64,000 nucleotides of DNA from a bacterium (GTDB taxonomy: Bacteria; Bacillota; Clostridia; Lachnospirales; Lachnospiraceae). The stretch spans positions 1 through 64,000 of the forward strand of contig JAQYCU010000024.1 in assembly GCA_028724545.1 (NCBI GenBank), given 5' to 3'. Shown piece after piece: positions 18,534-26,070 of the stretch (position 1 is its first letter; each line of letters starts with the position of its first letter). The translations under genes and the position numbers were made by a program. The notes beneath the pieces were generated by a model. That model ran no database searches and was not told the origin of the DNA. It saw only the letters and a program-made list of their open reading frames with translations.

Positions 18534-19013
18534 ATGAAGAAAAAAAACAGAAGAATTTTGCATGTGTTTTCATGGATTCTTTTTATTATATATCTGGTGG
18601 TTATGGTATATTTTCTCTTTTTTAGTGAGCAGTTTGGAAGAGTTCCGAGTGATGAATACCATTACAATTTAGAGCCATTTGCCGAAATTAAACGGTATAC
18701 CAGTCATATAAAAGAGATTGGATATTTTTATGTTATAATTAATCTGGCAGGGAATATAATCTGCTTTATGCCACTTGGCTTTGTGCTTCCGGTGCTGTCG
18801 CATAAAAAATGGGGCGTATTCCGGATTACCTGCATTAGTTTTTTGGCATCGCTTCTGATAGAGTTAACTCAGCTTTTTTCAAAACTCGGTTCGTGCGATG
18901 TAGATGATATTTTTATGAATACTTGTGGCGGATTATTGGGGTATATTTTATTTTTGATTTGTAATAGAATATACCATATTGCAACAAGAAAGAAAAAAAC
19001 CAGGAGAAAATAA
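18534..19013 (+). CDS. VanZ-like membrane protein
   Basis: 159 residues with about four membrane segments. It has the VanZ-family blocks: NLEPFAEIKRY after the first helix, NIICFMPLGFVLP, and IELTQLF followed by CDVDDIFMNTCGGLLGY. VanZ itself gives low-level teicoplanin resistance, but most relatives have no known function, so no resistance role is claimed. I chose the ATG at 18534 because GGAGAG lies 7 bases before it; an in-frame GTG at 18519 precedes that site. It abuts the next gene (TAA then ATG), which suggests one transcript. Confidence 0.8.
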   Translation: MKKKNRRILHVFSWILFIIYLVVMVYFLFFSEQFGRVPSDEYHYNLEPFAEIKRYTSHIKEIGYFYVIINLAGNIICFMPLGFVLPVLSHKKWGVFRITCISFLASLLIELTQLFSKLGSCDVDDIFMNTCGGLLGYILFLICNRIYHIATRKKKTRRK

Positions 19014-19349
19014 ATGAGCAGTAAAAAAAGAGGAACACAGTCATCTTTACGTTTGACGGATAAGAAACATCCGGTGTCCGGCGTTATTGCCACGATATTG
19101 GGCGTGGTATCTGTTATTAGTTTTATCGTGATATGTTTTGTATCAAGTCAGAGTCATGGCAATGCAGGAATCCTTATCGGCCTTGCCGGGATTATCTGTT
19201 TTTTGCTTAGCATTGCTGCATTTGTCCTTTCGTGGATAACATTACATCAGGAAAATATTCGTCCTTTGTTTCCTACGATAGGGGCTGTTATTGGTGGTCT
19301 ATCCATCGTTTTTTATCTGTTGCTTTATATCTGGGGTACTTTTATTTGA
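19014..19349 (+). CDS. Small three-helix membrane protein of unknown function
   Basis: 111 residues. A basic cytosolic N-terminus (MSSKKRGTQSSLRLTDKKHP) precedes three hydrophobic segments at about 22-45, 50-73 and 83-108. The ATG directly follows the stop of the VanZ-like gene, and its CAGGAG binding site lies inside that gene, so translation is probably coupled. I cannot name the family with confidence. Similar proteins occur in Lachnospiraceae without an assigned role. Confidence 0.75.
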   Translation: MSSKKRGTQSSLRLTDKKHPVSGVIATILGVVSVISFIVICFVSSQSHGNAGILIGLAGIICFLLSIAAFVLSWITLHQENIRPLFPTIGAVIGGLSIVFYLLLYIWGTFI

Positions 19350-19361
19350 TTATGATTTATC

Positions 19362-19386
19362 CTGCAGTGCATCGTGTGCAATGCAG
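19362..19386. other. Inverted repeat between membrane-protein genes
   Basis: CTGCA and TGCA on the left pair with TGCA and TGCAG on the right, with one g/a mismatch and a 5-base loop. No T run follows. It lies 47 bases upstream of the next start codon and could be an operator or a processing hairpin. Confidence 0.4.
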
Positions 19387-19432
19387 ATAATAAATAGAGT
19401 AATTATCAGGATAAGAAGTGGAGGAACAAAAT

Positions 19433-20218
19433 ATGGCAATGCAGTTTTCGGAAGAAGATAAGGAAAAACTCAAAAACGATTCATCAGAAATTTATCGCAA
19501 AAGAACAGAGGAAACAAACAGACAGGATATTGAACAGTTAACCGGTAAAGCCAGATGGCAGCATTTTGCTGATTACTATTTAAAAATTGTAGTGGTAGTT
19601 GTGGTTGTGGCAGCAATACTGATTGTTGGACTGGTTCGTTCAGTGACGAATCGTACATCCACGGCGCTTTATATTGCGATTCAGAATGATGCATTTGATG
19701 AGAAGAAGATAGAGGCATTTGAAGAGGCAATCGGAGAATATTTAAAGATTAATCCGGATAAAGAAATTGTTGTGGTAAATACAGCATGTTCAGACCAGCA
19801 GTTACAGACATTTTTCTATGCCGGAACAGCGGACATTCTGATAACAGATGCTGAAAATTTTGAGCATTGGGGCGCTGCCCAGTATTTTTATGATTCAGAG
19901 CATAACAAAGAAGTTTCTTTCTATAAAGATTATGATGAAAAATATCTTTACCGTACAAAATATATTACGGGAGAAGATGTTTTAAACAATAAAGAAAAAG
20001 AAGTAAATGAAACAGAGGCAAGTGACCAGACGGCATATAACTGTGGTATCTACCTGACAGACAGTGAGAAGTACAGACAGATTGGTGGAGGACTGGACTA
20101 TCCTGTTCTGGGAATCGCTAATACAACGGAAAATTTAGCAGAAGCTAAGGCATTTGCCAAGTTTATGATGGACAACAGCCAGAAGATGGAATTGGATGTC
20201 AAAAACGAAAAAAATTAA
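19433..20218 (+). CDS. Single-pass membrane protein with an extracytoplasmic domain, unknown function
   Basis: 261 residues. A charged cytosolic part (1-48) precedes one very hydrophobic helix at about 51-68 that includes a run of seven valines. A roughly 190-residue outside domain follows. That domain has stretches resembling substrate-binding proteins (a central ADILITDAENFEHWG block and a C-terminal KAFAKFMMDNSQKM), which is only a hint. I chose the ATG at 19433 because GGAGG lies 8 bases upstream; a GTG 15 bases earlier overlaps that site. It is part of the VanZ-like gene group by position. No catalytic motif is seen. Confidence 0.7.
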   Translation: MAMQFSEEDKEKLKNDSSEIYRKRTEETNRQDIEQLTGKARWQHFADYYLKIVVVVVVVAAILIVGLVRSVTNRTSTALYIAIQNDAFDEKKIEAFEEAIGEYLKINPDKEIVVVNTACSDQQLQTFFYAGTADILITDAENFEHWGAAQYFYDSEHNKEVSFYKDYDEKYLYRTKYITGEDVLNNKEKEVNETEASDQTAYNCGIYLTDSEKYRQIGGGLDYPVLGIANTTENLAEAKAFAKFMMDNSQKMELDVKNEKN

Positions 20219-20237
20219 AAAAATTGAAAAAAAGTTG

Positions 20238-20265
20238 TTGACAGATAAAAACTTTAGTATATAAT
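20238..20265 (+). promoter_or_regulatory. Strong promoter upstream of amt (module B)
   Basis: TTGACA, 16-base spacer, TATAAT: a perfect match in both boxes. The predicted start near 20272 is only about 10 bases before a strong terminator. Confidence 0.8.
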
Positions 20266-20281
20266 AATGAGTATGACAAAG

Positions 20282-20316
20282 GCGTCACGAAGAGATTCGT
20301 GGCGCTTTTTCTTTTT
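20282..20316 (+). terminator. Terminator directly behind the module B promoter
   Basis: GCGTCACGAA pairs with TTCGTGGCGC (10 pairs, one wobble, GAGA loop), followed by TTTTTCTTTTT. It would end a transcript of about 40 bases. It therefore acts either as an attenuator for amt or as the end of a tiny RNA. Confidence 0.8.
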
Positions 20317-20476
20317 CCCTTGTGTGTCCGGACACAACAGTAGGTGAAAGTCTTAATCAGAAAAAAAACAGACTGATGCTTTCTTTGAATCAATATCTGT
20401 ATTGTGATATAGGATTACTATTAAAAGCTGGGAAACTTAATATGAAAGAATATAAAGGAAAAAGGAGGCAATGATT

Positions 20477-22240
20477 ATGTCAAATGAAATAGTTGCTTAC
20501 ATTAATGAAAATATGTTTGGCATCTGGTTCTTGATTGGTGCCGCACTGGTATTCTGGATGCAGGCAGGTTTCGCTATGGTGGAGGCAGGTTTTACCAGAG
20601 CTAAGAACGCCGGCAACATTATTATGAAGAACCTGATGGATTTTTGTATCGGTACTGTAATGTTTATCCTGATTGGTGCATCGTTATTATTAGGTGAAGA
20701 CCTGTTAGGATTTATCGGAAAACCTGGATTTGATCTTCTTACAACATATAAAGATTTTGATTATTCCAGTTTCGTATTTAACTTAGTGTTCTGTGCTACC
20801 ACAGCAACCATTGTATCAGGTGCGATGGCAGAGAGAACCAAGTTCTTATCTTACTGTATTTATTCAGCAGTCATTTCTGGTCTGATTTATCCAATCGAAG
20901 CACATTGGATTTGGGGTGGTGGCTGGTTAGCCCAGCTTGGTTTCCACGATTTCGCCGGTTCTTGTGCCATTCATATGGTTGGTGGTGTTTGTGCCTTAAT
21001 CGGTGCAGCAATGTTGGGACCTCGTATTGGTAAATTCAGTAAACGTACCGGTAAGCCACACGCTATTCCAGGTCATAATATTCCACTTGGTGCATTAGGA
21101 GTATTTATTCTCTGGTTTGGATGGTATGGATTTAACGGTGCAGCAGCAACTACTGTTGCAGACTTAGGTTCTATCTTTCTTACAACAACAGTAGCACCTG
21201 CAGTAGCAACTGTTGTATGCCTGATTTTCACATGGTTAAAATATGGCAAGCCGGATGTATCAATGTGTCTGAATGCTTCCTTAGCAGGTCTTGTAGCGAT
21301 TACAGCTCCTTGTGATGTTACAGATTGTTTCGGTTCCGTTATTATTGGTGCCGTTGCCGGACTTTTAGTAGTATTCGGTGTATGGCTTCTGGATTATAAA
21401 CTTCACGTTGATGACCCGGTTGGTGCTGTTGCAGTACATATGATGAATGGTATCTGGGGAACAATTGCAGTTGGTTTATTTGCTACATCATCCGCACCAG
21501 GATATGCCATTGCAAAAGATGGTGGTGCTATCGTAACAGAAGGTCTCTTCTACGGTGGCGGATTCAAACAGCTGGGATTACAGTGTTTAGGTGTTGTTAC
21601 CGTTTTAGGCTGGGCAGCAGTTACGATTGTCATTACATTTATGATTATTAAAGCAACGGTTGGTCTTCGTGTATCAGCAGAAGAAGAATTACAGGGACTG
21701 GATGCTACAGAGCATGGTTTATCTTCTGCATACTCAGACTTTATGCCGGCAGGAAATATGTTCTACTCAGCAGGTACATCAATCGAAACACTGAAAGGAG
21801 ATGTGCCAATGGAAAAAGCTGTCGAAGTTATCAAAGAGCCGGCAGCAACCAAAGAGCCGGTTGCAACCGATTCTTCCGTTCCAAAACTTACAAGGATTAC
21901 AATTATCTGCCAGCAGAGCAAGTTCGACGATTTGAAGACGGCAATGAACGAAATTGGCGTAAATGGTATCACGGTAACACAGGTACTCGGATGTGGTGCA
22001 CAGAAGGGTATTACAAGAATGTATCGTGGTGCTGAACTGGATGTTGTATTGCTTCCTAAGATGAAAGTCGATGTTGTTGTCAGTGCCGTACCGGTTGATA
22101 AGGTTATTGAAACAGCGAAGAGCGTTCTTTATACCGGAAATATCGGTGATGGTAAGATTTTCGTATATGATGTTGAAAATGTAGTTAAAGTTCGTACCGG
22201 TGAGCAGGGATTTGATGCTTTACAGGGTGACGATATGTAA
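20477..22240 (+). CDS. amt: Ammonium transporter fused to a PII signalling domain
   Basis: 587 residues. Residues 5-405 are an Amt channel with about 11 membrane helices and the paired pore histidines in AIHMVGG and AVHMMNG. A linker of about 65 residues with an EPAATKEPVAT stretch leads to a C-terminal PII/GlnK domain from about 473. It has the PII C-loop signature TGNIGDGKIFV and the T-loop YRGAEL. GlnK normally plugs Amt as a separate protein, so here the gate is built in. The T-loop position of the uridylylated Tyr51 (YRGAEY in GlnB) is Leu, so uridylylation at that site is not possible. I chose the ATG at 20477 (GGAGG 8 bases upstream) over 20471 (2 bases). Confidence 0.93.
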   Translation: MSNEIVAYINENMFGIWFLIGAALVFWMQAGFAMVEAGFTRAKNAGNIIMKNLMDFCIGTVMFILIGASLLLGEDLLGFIGKPGFDLLTTYKDFDYSSFVFNLVFCATTATIVSGAMAERTKFLSYCIYSAVISGLIYPIEAHWIWGGGWLAQLGFHDFAGSCAIHMVGGVCALIGAAMLGPRIGKFSKRTGKPHAIPGHNIPLGALGVFILWFGWYGFNGAAATTVADLGSIFLTTTVAPAVATVVCLIFTWLKYGKPDVSMCLNASLAGLVAITAPCDVTDCFGSVIIGAVAGLLVVFGVWLLDYKLHVDDPVGAVAVHMMNGIWGTIAVGLFATSSAPGYAIAKDGGAIVTEGLFYGGGFKQLGLQCLGVVTVLGWAAVTIVITFMIIKATVGLRVSAEEELQGLDATEHGLSSAYSDFMPAGNMFYSAGTSIETLKGDVPMEKAVEVIKEPAATKEPVATDSSVPKLTRITIICQQSKFDDLKTAMNEIGVNGITVTQVLGCGAQKGITRMYRGAELDVVLLPKMKVDVVVSAVPVDKVIETAKSVLYTGNIGDGKIFVYDVENVVKVRTGEQGFDALQGDDM

Positions 22241-22267
22241 CTCATACTATACTAGTTTCTCTTTATG

Positions 22268-22302
22268 CAAGGCAAAACGATTTGGTTTTGCCTTGTTTTT
22301 TT
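22268..22302 (+). terminator. Terminator after amt
   Basis: A perfect 11-pair stem (CAAGGCAAAAC with GTTTTGCCTTG, 6-base loop) followed by seven T. Confidence 0.92.
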
Positions 22303-22370
22303 GCCCCAAAAACAGACACATTACGATAGACTGTGTAGAAAAGTGCCTGTTGGGATTCCGATAAGACCGT

Positions 22371-22414
22371 TTTCTTAAGAAATCTTAATAAGATTCTTAA
22401 GATTTCTTAAGAAA
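22371..22414. promoter_or_regulatory. CTTAAG box array, probable response-regulator operator
   Basis: CTTAAG at 22374, CTTAAT at 22384, CTTAAG at 22396 and CTTAAG at 22406: four boxes spaced 10, 12 and 10 bases apart. The outer two sit in perfect 12-base palindromes, TTTCTTAAGAAA. OmpR/PhoB-family regulators bind direct repeats one helical turn apart. The array lies just upstream of where the -35 of the following two-component operon should be. Confidence 0.65.
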
Positions 22415-22443
22415 AAAGAATATCATTCATAGGCTTTTTTTGC

Positions 22444-22449
22444 TATAGT
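22444..22449 (+). promoter_or_regulatory. -10 element of the two-component operon
   Basis: TATAGT with no good -35 at 17-18 bases upstream. This suggests a promoter that depends on an activator bound at the CTTAAG boxes. Confidence 0.5.
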
Positions 22450-22485
22450 ATAAGTAAGAATATCTATGAAGAAGAGGGAGCAGTT

Positions 22486-23199
22486 ATGAGCAGAATCGTA
22501 GTATGTGATGATGATAAAGAAATTGTTGATGCCATTACAATATATTTAGAGCAGGAAGGATATGAAGTCATTGCTGCGTATAATGGAAAAGAGGCCGTTG
22601 ATATTGTAAAGAACCAGGATGTGGATTTGCTGATTATTGATGTTATGATGCCGGAACTCGGTGGCATAGAAGCAACATTCCAGATACGGGAAGTCAGCAA
22701 TATCCCTATTATTATTCTGTCTGCAAAGTCAGAAGACCAGGATAAAATCTTTGGTTTGAAAGTAGGGGCAGATGACTATGTTACCAAACCGTTTAATCCA
22801 ATGGAACTGGTAGCAAGGGTGCAGTCGCAGTTACGCCGGAGCAGGATGCAGAGCATACCGGATGCAAAGAGTACAGCCGGACAGAGTGCGAAATCTGTTT
22901 ACCGGACAGGTGGCTTAGTGATAGATGATGAAAAAAAGGTGATAACAGTAGATGGTGAAAAAATCCGGTTTACACCAATTGAATATAACATTTTGCTTTT
23001 ATTTGCACGCAATATGGGACGAACATTTTCATCAGAAGAAATATATGAAAGAATATGGGATGAGCCGGCATATGGTGAGGAAAATGTGGTTGCCGTACAT
23101 ATCCGTCATATCCGGGAAAAGATTGAGATTAATCCGAAACAGCCAAAATATCTGCTGGTAGAGTGGGGGATTGGATATCGCCTTGAAAAAATTGACTGA
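22486..23199 (+). CDS. OmpR-family response regulator (VanR-like)
   Basis: DNA-binding response regulator of 237 residues. The receiver domain (1-120) has the acidic pocket CDDD, phospho-acceptor Asp52 (IIDVMMP), switch residues in IIILSAK and the conserved Lys in YVTKPF. The C-terminal winged helix (about 135-235) is the OmpR type (IRFTPIEYNILLLF, VAVHIRHIREKIE). GGGAGCAGTT precedes the ATG. It is followed after 11 bases by its kinase. The receiver is most like VanR-type regulators, but the signal and regulon are unknown. The CTTAAG array upstream suggests self-activation. Confidence 0.95.
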   Translation: MSRIVVCDDDKEIVDAITIYLEQEGYEVIAAYNGKEAVDIVKNQDVDLLIIDVMMPELGGIEATFQIREVSNIPIIILSAKSEDQDKIFGLKVGADDYVTKPFNPMELVARVQSQLRRSRMQSIPDAKSTAGQSAKSVYRTGGLVIDDEKKVITVDGEKIRFTPIEYNILLLFARNMGRTFSSEEIYERIWDEPAYGEENVVAVHIRHIREKIEINPKQPKYLLVEWGIGYRLEKID

Positions 23200-23210
23200 G
23201 GGGGGACTTT

Positions 23211-26018
23211 ATGCAGGCGTGGAAAAAATCACTTTTTTTTAAGAAAACTTTGTATGTTGTATTAATATGCTCAATTCTGATAAGCGTATTTTCTGGAATG
23301 TATGTGGAAATTGGTGCTGATTATGCGCAGTTTGACAGTGAAATGGAAACGGATTTTTTTGTTTCCCAGAAAAATACGCAGAATCTGCTGGATGGTTACA
23401 TACGGTTATTTGAGGAGTATATGCAGATTGCCGGACTGATTACGACAGACGGCGATATTGATTATGACAAAACAATTTTAACATCTGTTGTAGATGGAAA
23501 AAACTATACCATAAAGGAGTTGTTAAAAGACTCGGATTCCGAAGGGGAAGCATCCAGACAATTGCGTACTTTTATGGATAATTTTGCCGAAAATTGCGAA
23601 AAAGGCAAAAGTTATCCGTGGCTGACACGTTACGTTTTAAAATCAGATATGCGTGTTATACTGGATGGCGATAATATTTTTCAGTTTCAGTCACCAAACA
23701 GCGTAGAACTTTCCAGACGGCAGATATCGGATATGCAGAAACGCAGGAAAAATATGGTGGCACTGACAACGGATATGGATTCGTTTCAGGAAAATTTAAA
23801 AGGCTCTATTACACTTCGTTTGACAGAATGGAAAAACAGGCAGCTGACTTTTCATGCGAGAAGTAATTATGAAGAATATATTGTTACCTATTTTCCTGTT
23901 TATGCAAAATACTATTTTCTGCAGAAAGCAGTCAAAGCGTACTCGGCAGATAATAAAGAAGTATTCACTGAGGCCTATCAGTCTTTTTGTAAAAAGAATA
24001 AAAAAGAAGACTTGTCCGAAAGCAAGTTTTTTAAACTTCTGCAGAAATCACTGGACAAATATGAAGGAATGCTGACGGAAGAGAATATTCCGTGGAAAGC
24101 GCACGTTCTTCCAAGAACGATGGAAGAAGCAAGAAAATATGTGACATTTCTGGTAGAAACATATCAGGAAATGAAATATCTTTTTTCGAGGTCTCATTTT
24201 ATCTTTGCTTATGAAAATTCACAAAATATACTGATGACAAATCATGAGGATAAATGGGTACAAATAAAAAGTCTGGCAGCAAAAGATGTGAAAGAAGAAA
24301 AGGTGCTGGATTCGGATGATATCGCTTATGCTTATTTTAATGGAAAAGGGTATGAGGGAAAAACAAATTTCCAGCAGGAAACATTTTTGATGTCCGGCAA
24401 TATTATGGAAAAGTTAAAAGATATCGGGCAGAAGTTTAATTCCGGAACGTATCTGACAGCTGTGGGCCTGGATTTGCAGGGAATCCGGGAGCAGAAATAC
24501 GAAGATGAATTTTCGGCATTGTATGAAGATTCTCATCGCAAATTTCAATTATTCCAAATGGGAAGAAGTGCTTTGATTGTTGGGATTTTAATTGGCCTGT
24601 TTGCTTTTCTTCTGCTGGCTGTTGTCTGTGGATATAGTAATGAACAAGAGGGGATTGTCCTGCAGTGGTATGACAAAATCTGGTTGGAACTGCAGTTGTT
24701 TGGAGGTTATCTTGCCATTGAAATGATGATATGGCTGTTAAAACTCTGGGGTGGTGCAGATTCCCTGATGATGGTGCTGGTATTCGGAACGGCTGTTGCC
24801 ATTCTTTTGTTCTGCTGTTTCTGGATGCTGCTTAGTGTAATTAAGAGAAAAAAAGCACACAGTATGGTGCAGTACAGTCTGATTGCCTGTTTCCTAAAAA
24901 AGGTCGTGTTGCAGAAAGTTGACATCAAAGAGTGGTATCTGGAGCAGAAGCAGCAGATTGCTTTTCTTGCTGTTTCGAAAAAAAGAAAATTGTTTTTCTT
25001 CCTGGAAGTCATTTTTTTACTGTATCTGGCAGGATGTCTTTTGTTTATCAAACTGGACAGGCAGATAACGATTTATACTTTCTGGAAGACAACGATGGGA
25101 AAAGGAACCGTTGCAATGATTGTTTTGTCTGTCGTTATGATTGCGCTGCTGCAGAAAAACTATTTCCGGCATGAGCAGACAGAGAAGAATATCATAGAAG
25201 GCACACAGAAAATTCTGGATGGCAACTTTGATTATCAACTGACAATGCAGGAAAAAACGGGCTACCGGGAACAAAAACTGATAGAAACGATTAACCAGAT
25301 TGGTGTTGTCTTAGAAAAAGCAGTAGAAGAAAGTGTCAGAAGTGAACGGATGAAAACAGAATTGATTGCCAATGTTTCCCACGACATTAAGACACCACTG
25401 ACATCTGTTATTAACTATATTGATTTGTTGAAAAGACTGCATCTTCAGGATGAAACAGCACAGAAATATGTTGCTGTTTTAGAAAGAAAGTCGTTACGCC
25501 TGAAAACATTAATTGATGACCTGGTAGAAGCATCCAAAGCCTCCAGTGGTGTAACAGAACTGGAAATTCACAAACTGAATTTTAATGAACTGGTACGTCA
25601 GACAAATGCAGAGTTTGAAGACCGTTTTGAAGAAAAATTTCTGGAACTGGTTTCGGATATTCCGGAGGAAGGTATGTATTTTCAGGGAGATGGACGGAAA
25701 GTATTCCGCGTTCTGGAAAATTTGTATAATAATACGGCAAAATATGCGATGGAGCATACCAGAGTATATGTGGCACTGGAAAAGGCAGAGACGGAAGTTG
25801 TATTTTCGATGAAAAATATATCGGCTACCAAATTAAATATTACGCCGGAGGAATTGACAGAGCGTTTTGTACGAGGAGACCGTTCCAGAACGACAGAAGG
25901 CAGTGGACTGGGGCTTTCGATAGCAAAAAGCCTGACAGAACTGATGGGAGGGAAGTTTACGATTGAGTTAGATGGCGACTTATATTGTGCGAAGGTAAGT
26001 TTTCCAATAGTAGACTAG
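23211..26018 (+). CDS. Large multi-pass sensor histidine kinase
   Basis: 935 residues, partner of the preceding regulator. A membrane helix at about 13-31 is followed by an outside region of about 415 residues (32-450) with no domain I recognise. Five further membrane segments follow at about 453-474, 495-513, 518-544, 594-614 and 630-648. The HisKA dimerisation domain has His724 in NVSHDIKTPLTS. The HATPase_c domain ends in GSGLGLSIAKSL, and its N box is NLYNNTAKYA. No HAMP domain is obvious. The unusually large sensor part suggests it detects a cell-surface or envelope signal, which is inferred. Confidence 0.92.
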   Translation: MQAWKKSLFFKKTLYVVLICSILISVFSGMYVEIGADYAQFDSEMETDFFVSQKNTQNLLDGYIRLFEEYMQIAGLITTDGDIDYDKTILTSVVDGKNYTIKELLKDSDSEGEASRQLRTFMDNFAENCEKGKSYPWLTRYVLKSDMRVILDGDNIFQFQSPNSVELSRRQISDMQKRRKNMVALTTDMDSFQENLKGSITLRLTEWKNRQLTFHARSNYEEYIVTYFPVYAKYYFLQKAVKAYSADNKEVFTEAYQSFCKKNKKEDLSESKFFKLLQKSLDKYEGMLTEENIPWKAHVLPRTMEEARKYVTFLVETYQEMKYLFSRSHFIFAYENSQNILMTNHEDKWVQIKSLAAKDVKEEKVLDSDDIAYAYFNGKGYEGKTNFQQETFLMSGNIMEKLKDIGQKFNSGTYLTAVGLDLQGIREQKYEDEFSALYEDSHRKFQLFQMGRSALIVGILIGLFAFLLLAVVCGYSNEQEGIVLQWYDKIWLELQLFGGYLAIEMMIWLLKLWGGADSLMMVLVFGTAVAILLFCCFWMLLSVIKRKKAHSMVQYSLIACFLKKVVLQKVDIKEWYLEQKQQIAFLAVSKKRKLFFFLEVIFLLYLAGCLLFIKLDRQITIYTFWKTTMGKGTVAMIVLSVVMIALLQKNYFRHEQTEKNIIEGTQKILDGNFDYQLTMQEKTGYREQKLIETINQIGVVLEKAVEESVRSERMKTELIANVSHDIKTPLTSVINYIDLLKRLHLQDETAQKYVAVLERKSLRLKTLIDDLVEASKASSGVTELEIHKLNFNELVRQTNAEFEDRFEEKFLELVSDIPEEGMYFQGDGRKVFRVLENLYNNTAKYAMEHTRVYVALEKAETEVVFSMKNISATKLNITPEELTERFVRGDRSRTTEGSGLGLSIAKSLTELMGGKFTIELDGDLYCAKVSFPIVD

Positions 26019-26040
26019 TCTGTGCTTTTTGTGTTATACT
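26011..26040 (+). promoter_or_regulatory. Possible promoter of miaB
   Basis: TAGACT, 18-base spacer, TATACT, starting at the kinase stop codon and 31 bases before the miaB start. Confidence 0.4.
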
Positions 26041-26070
26041 TGTCTACAAAAAAGCAGGAGTTGTAAAATA

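Noticed and set aside
18534..20218. Glycopeptide resistance locus (VanZ-like gene plus VanR-like regulator further on)
   Set aside because: No vanH, vanA/B or vanX homologue is present, the Ddl omega loop keeps the Tyr of a D-Ala-D-Ala enzyme, and VanZ-like proteins are widespread without a resistance role.
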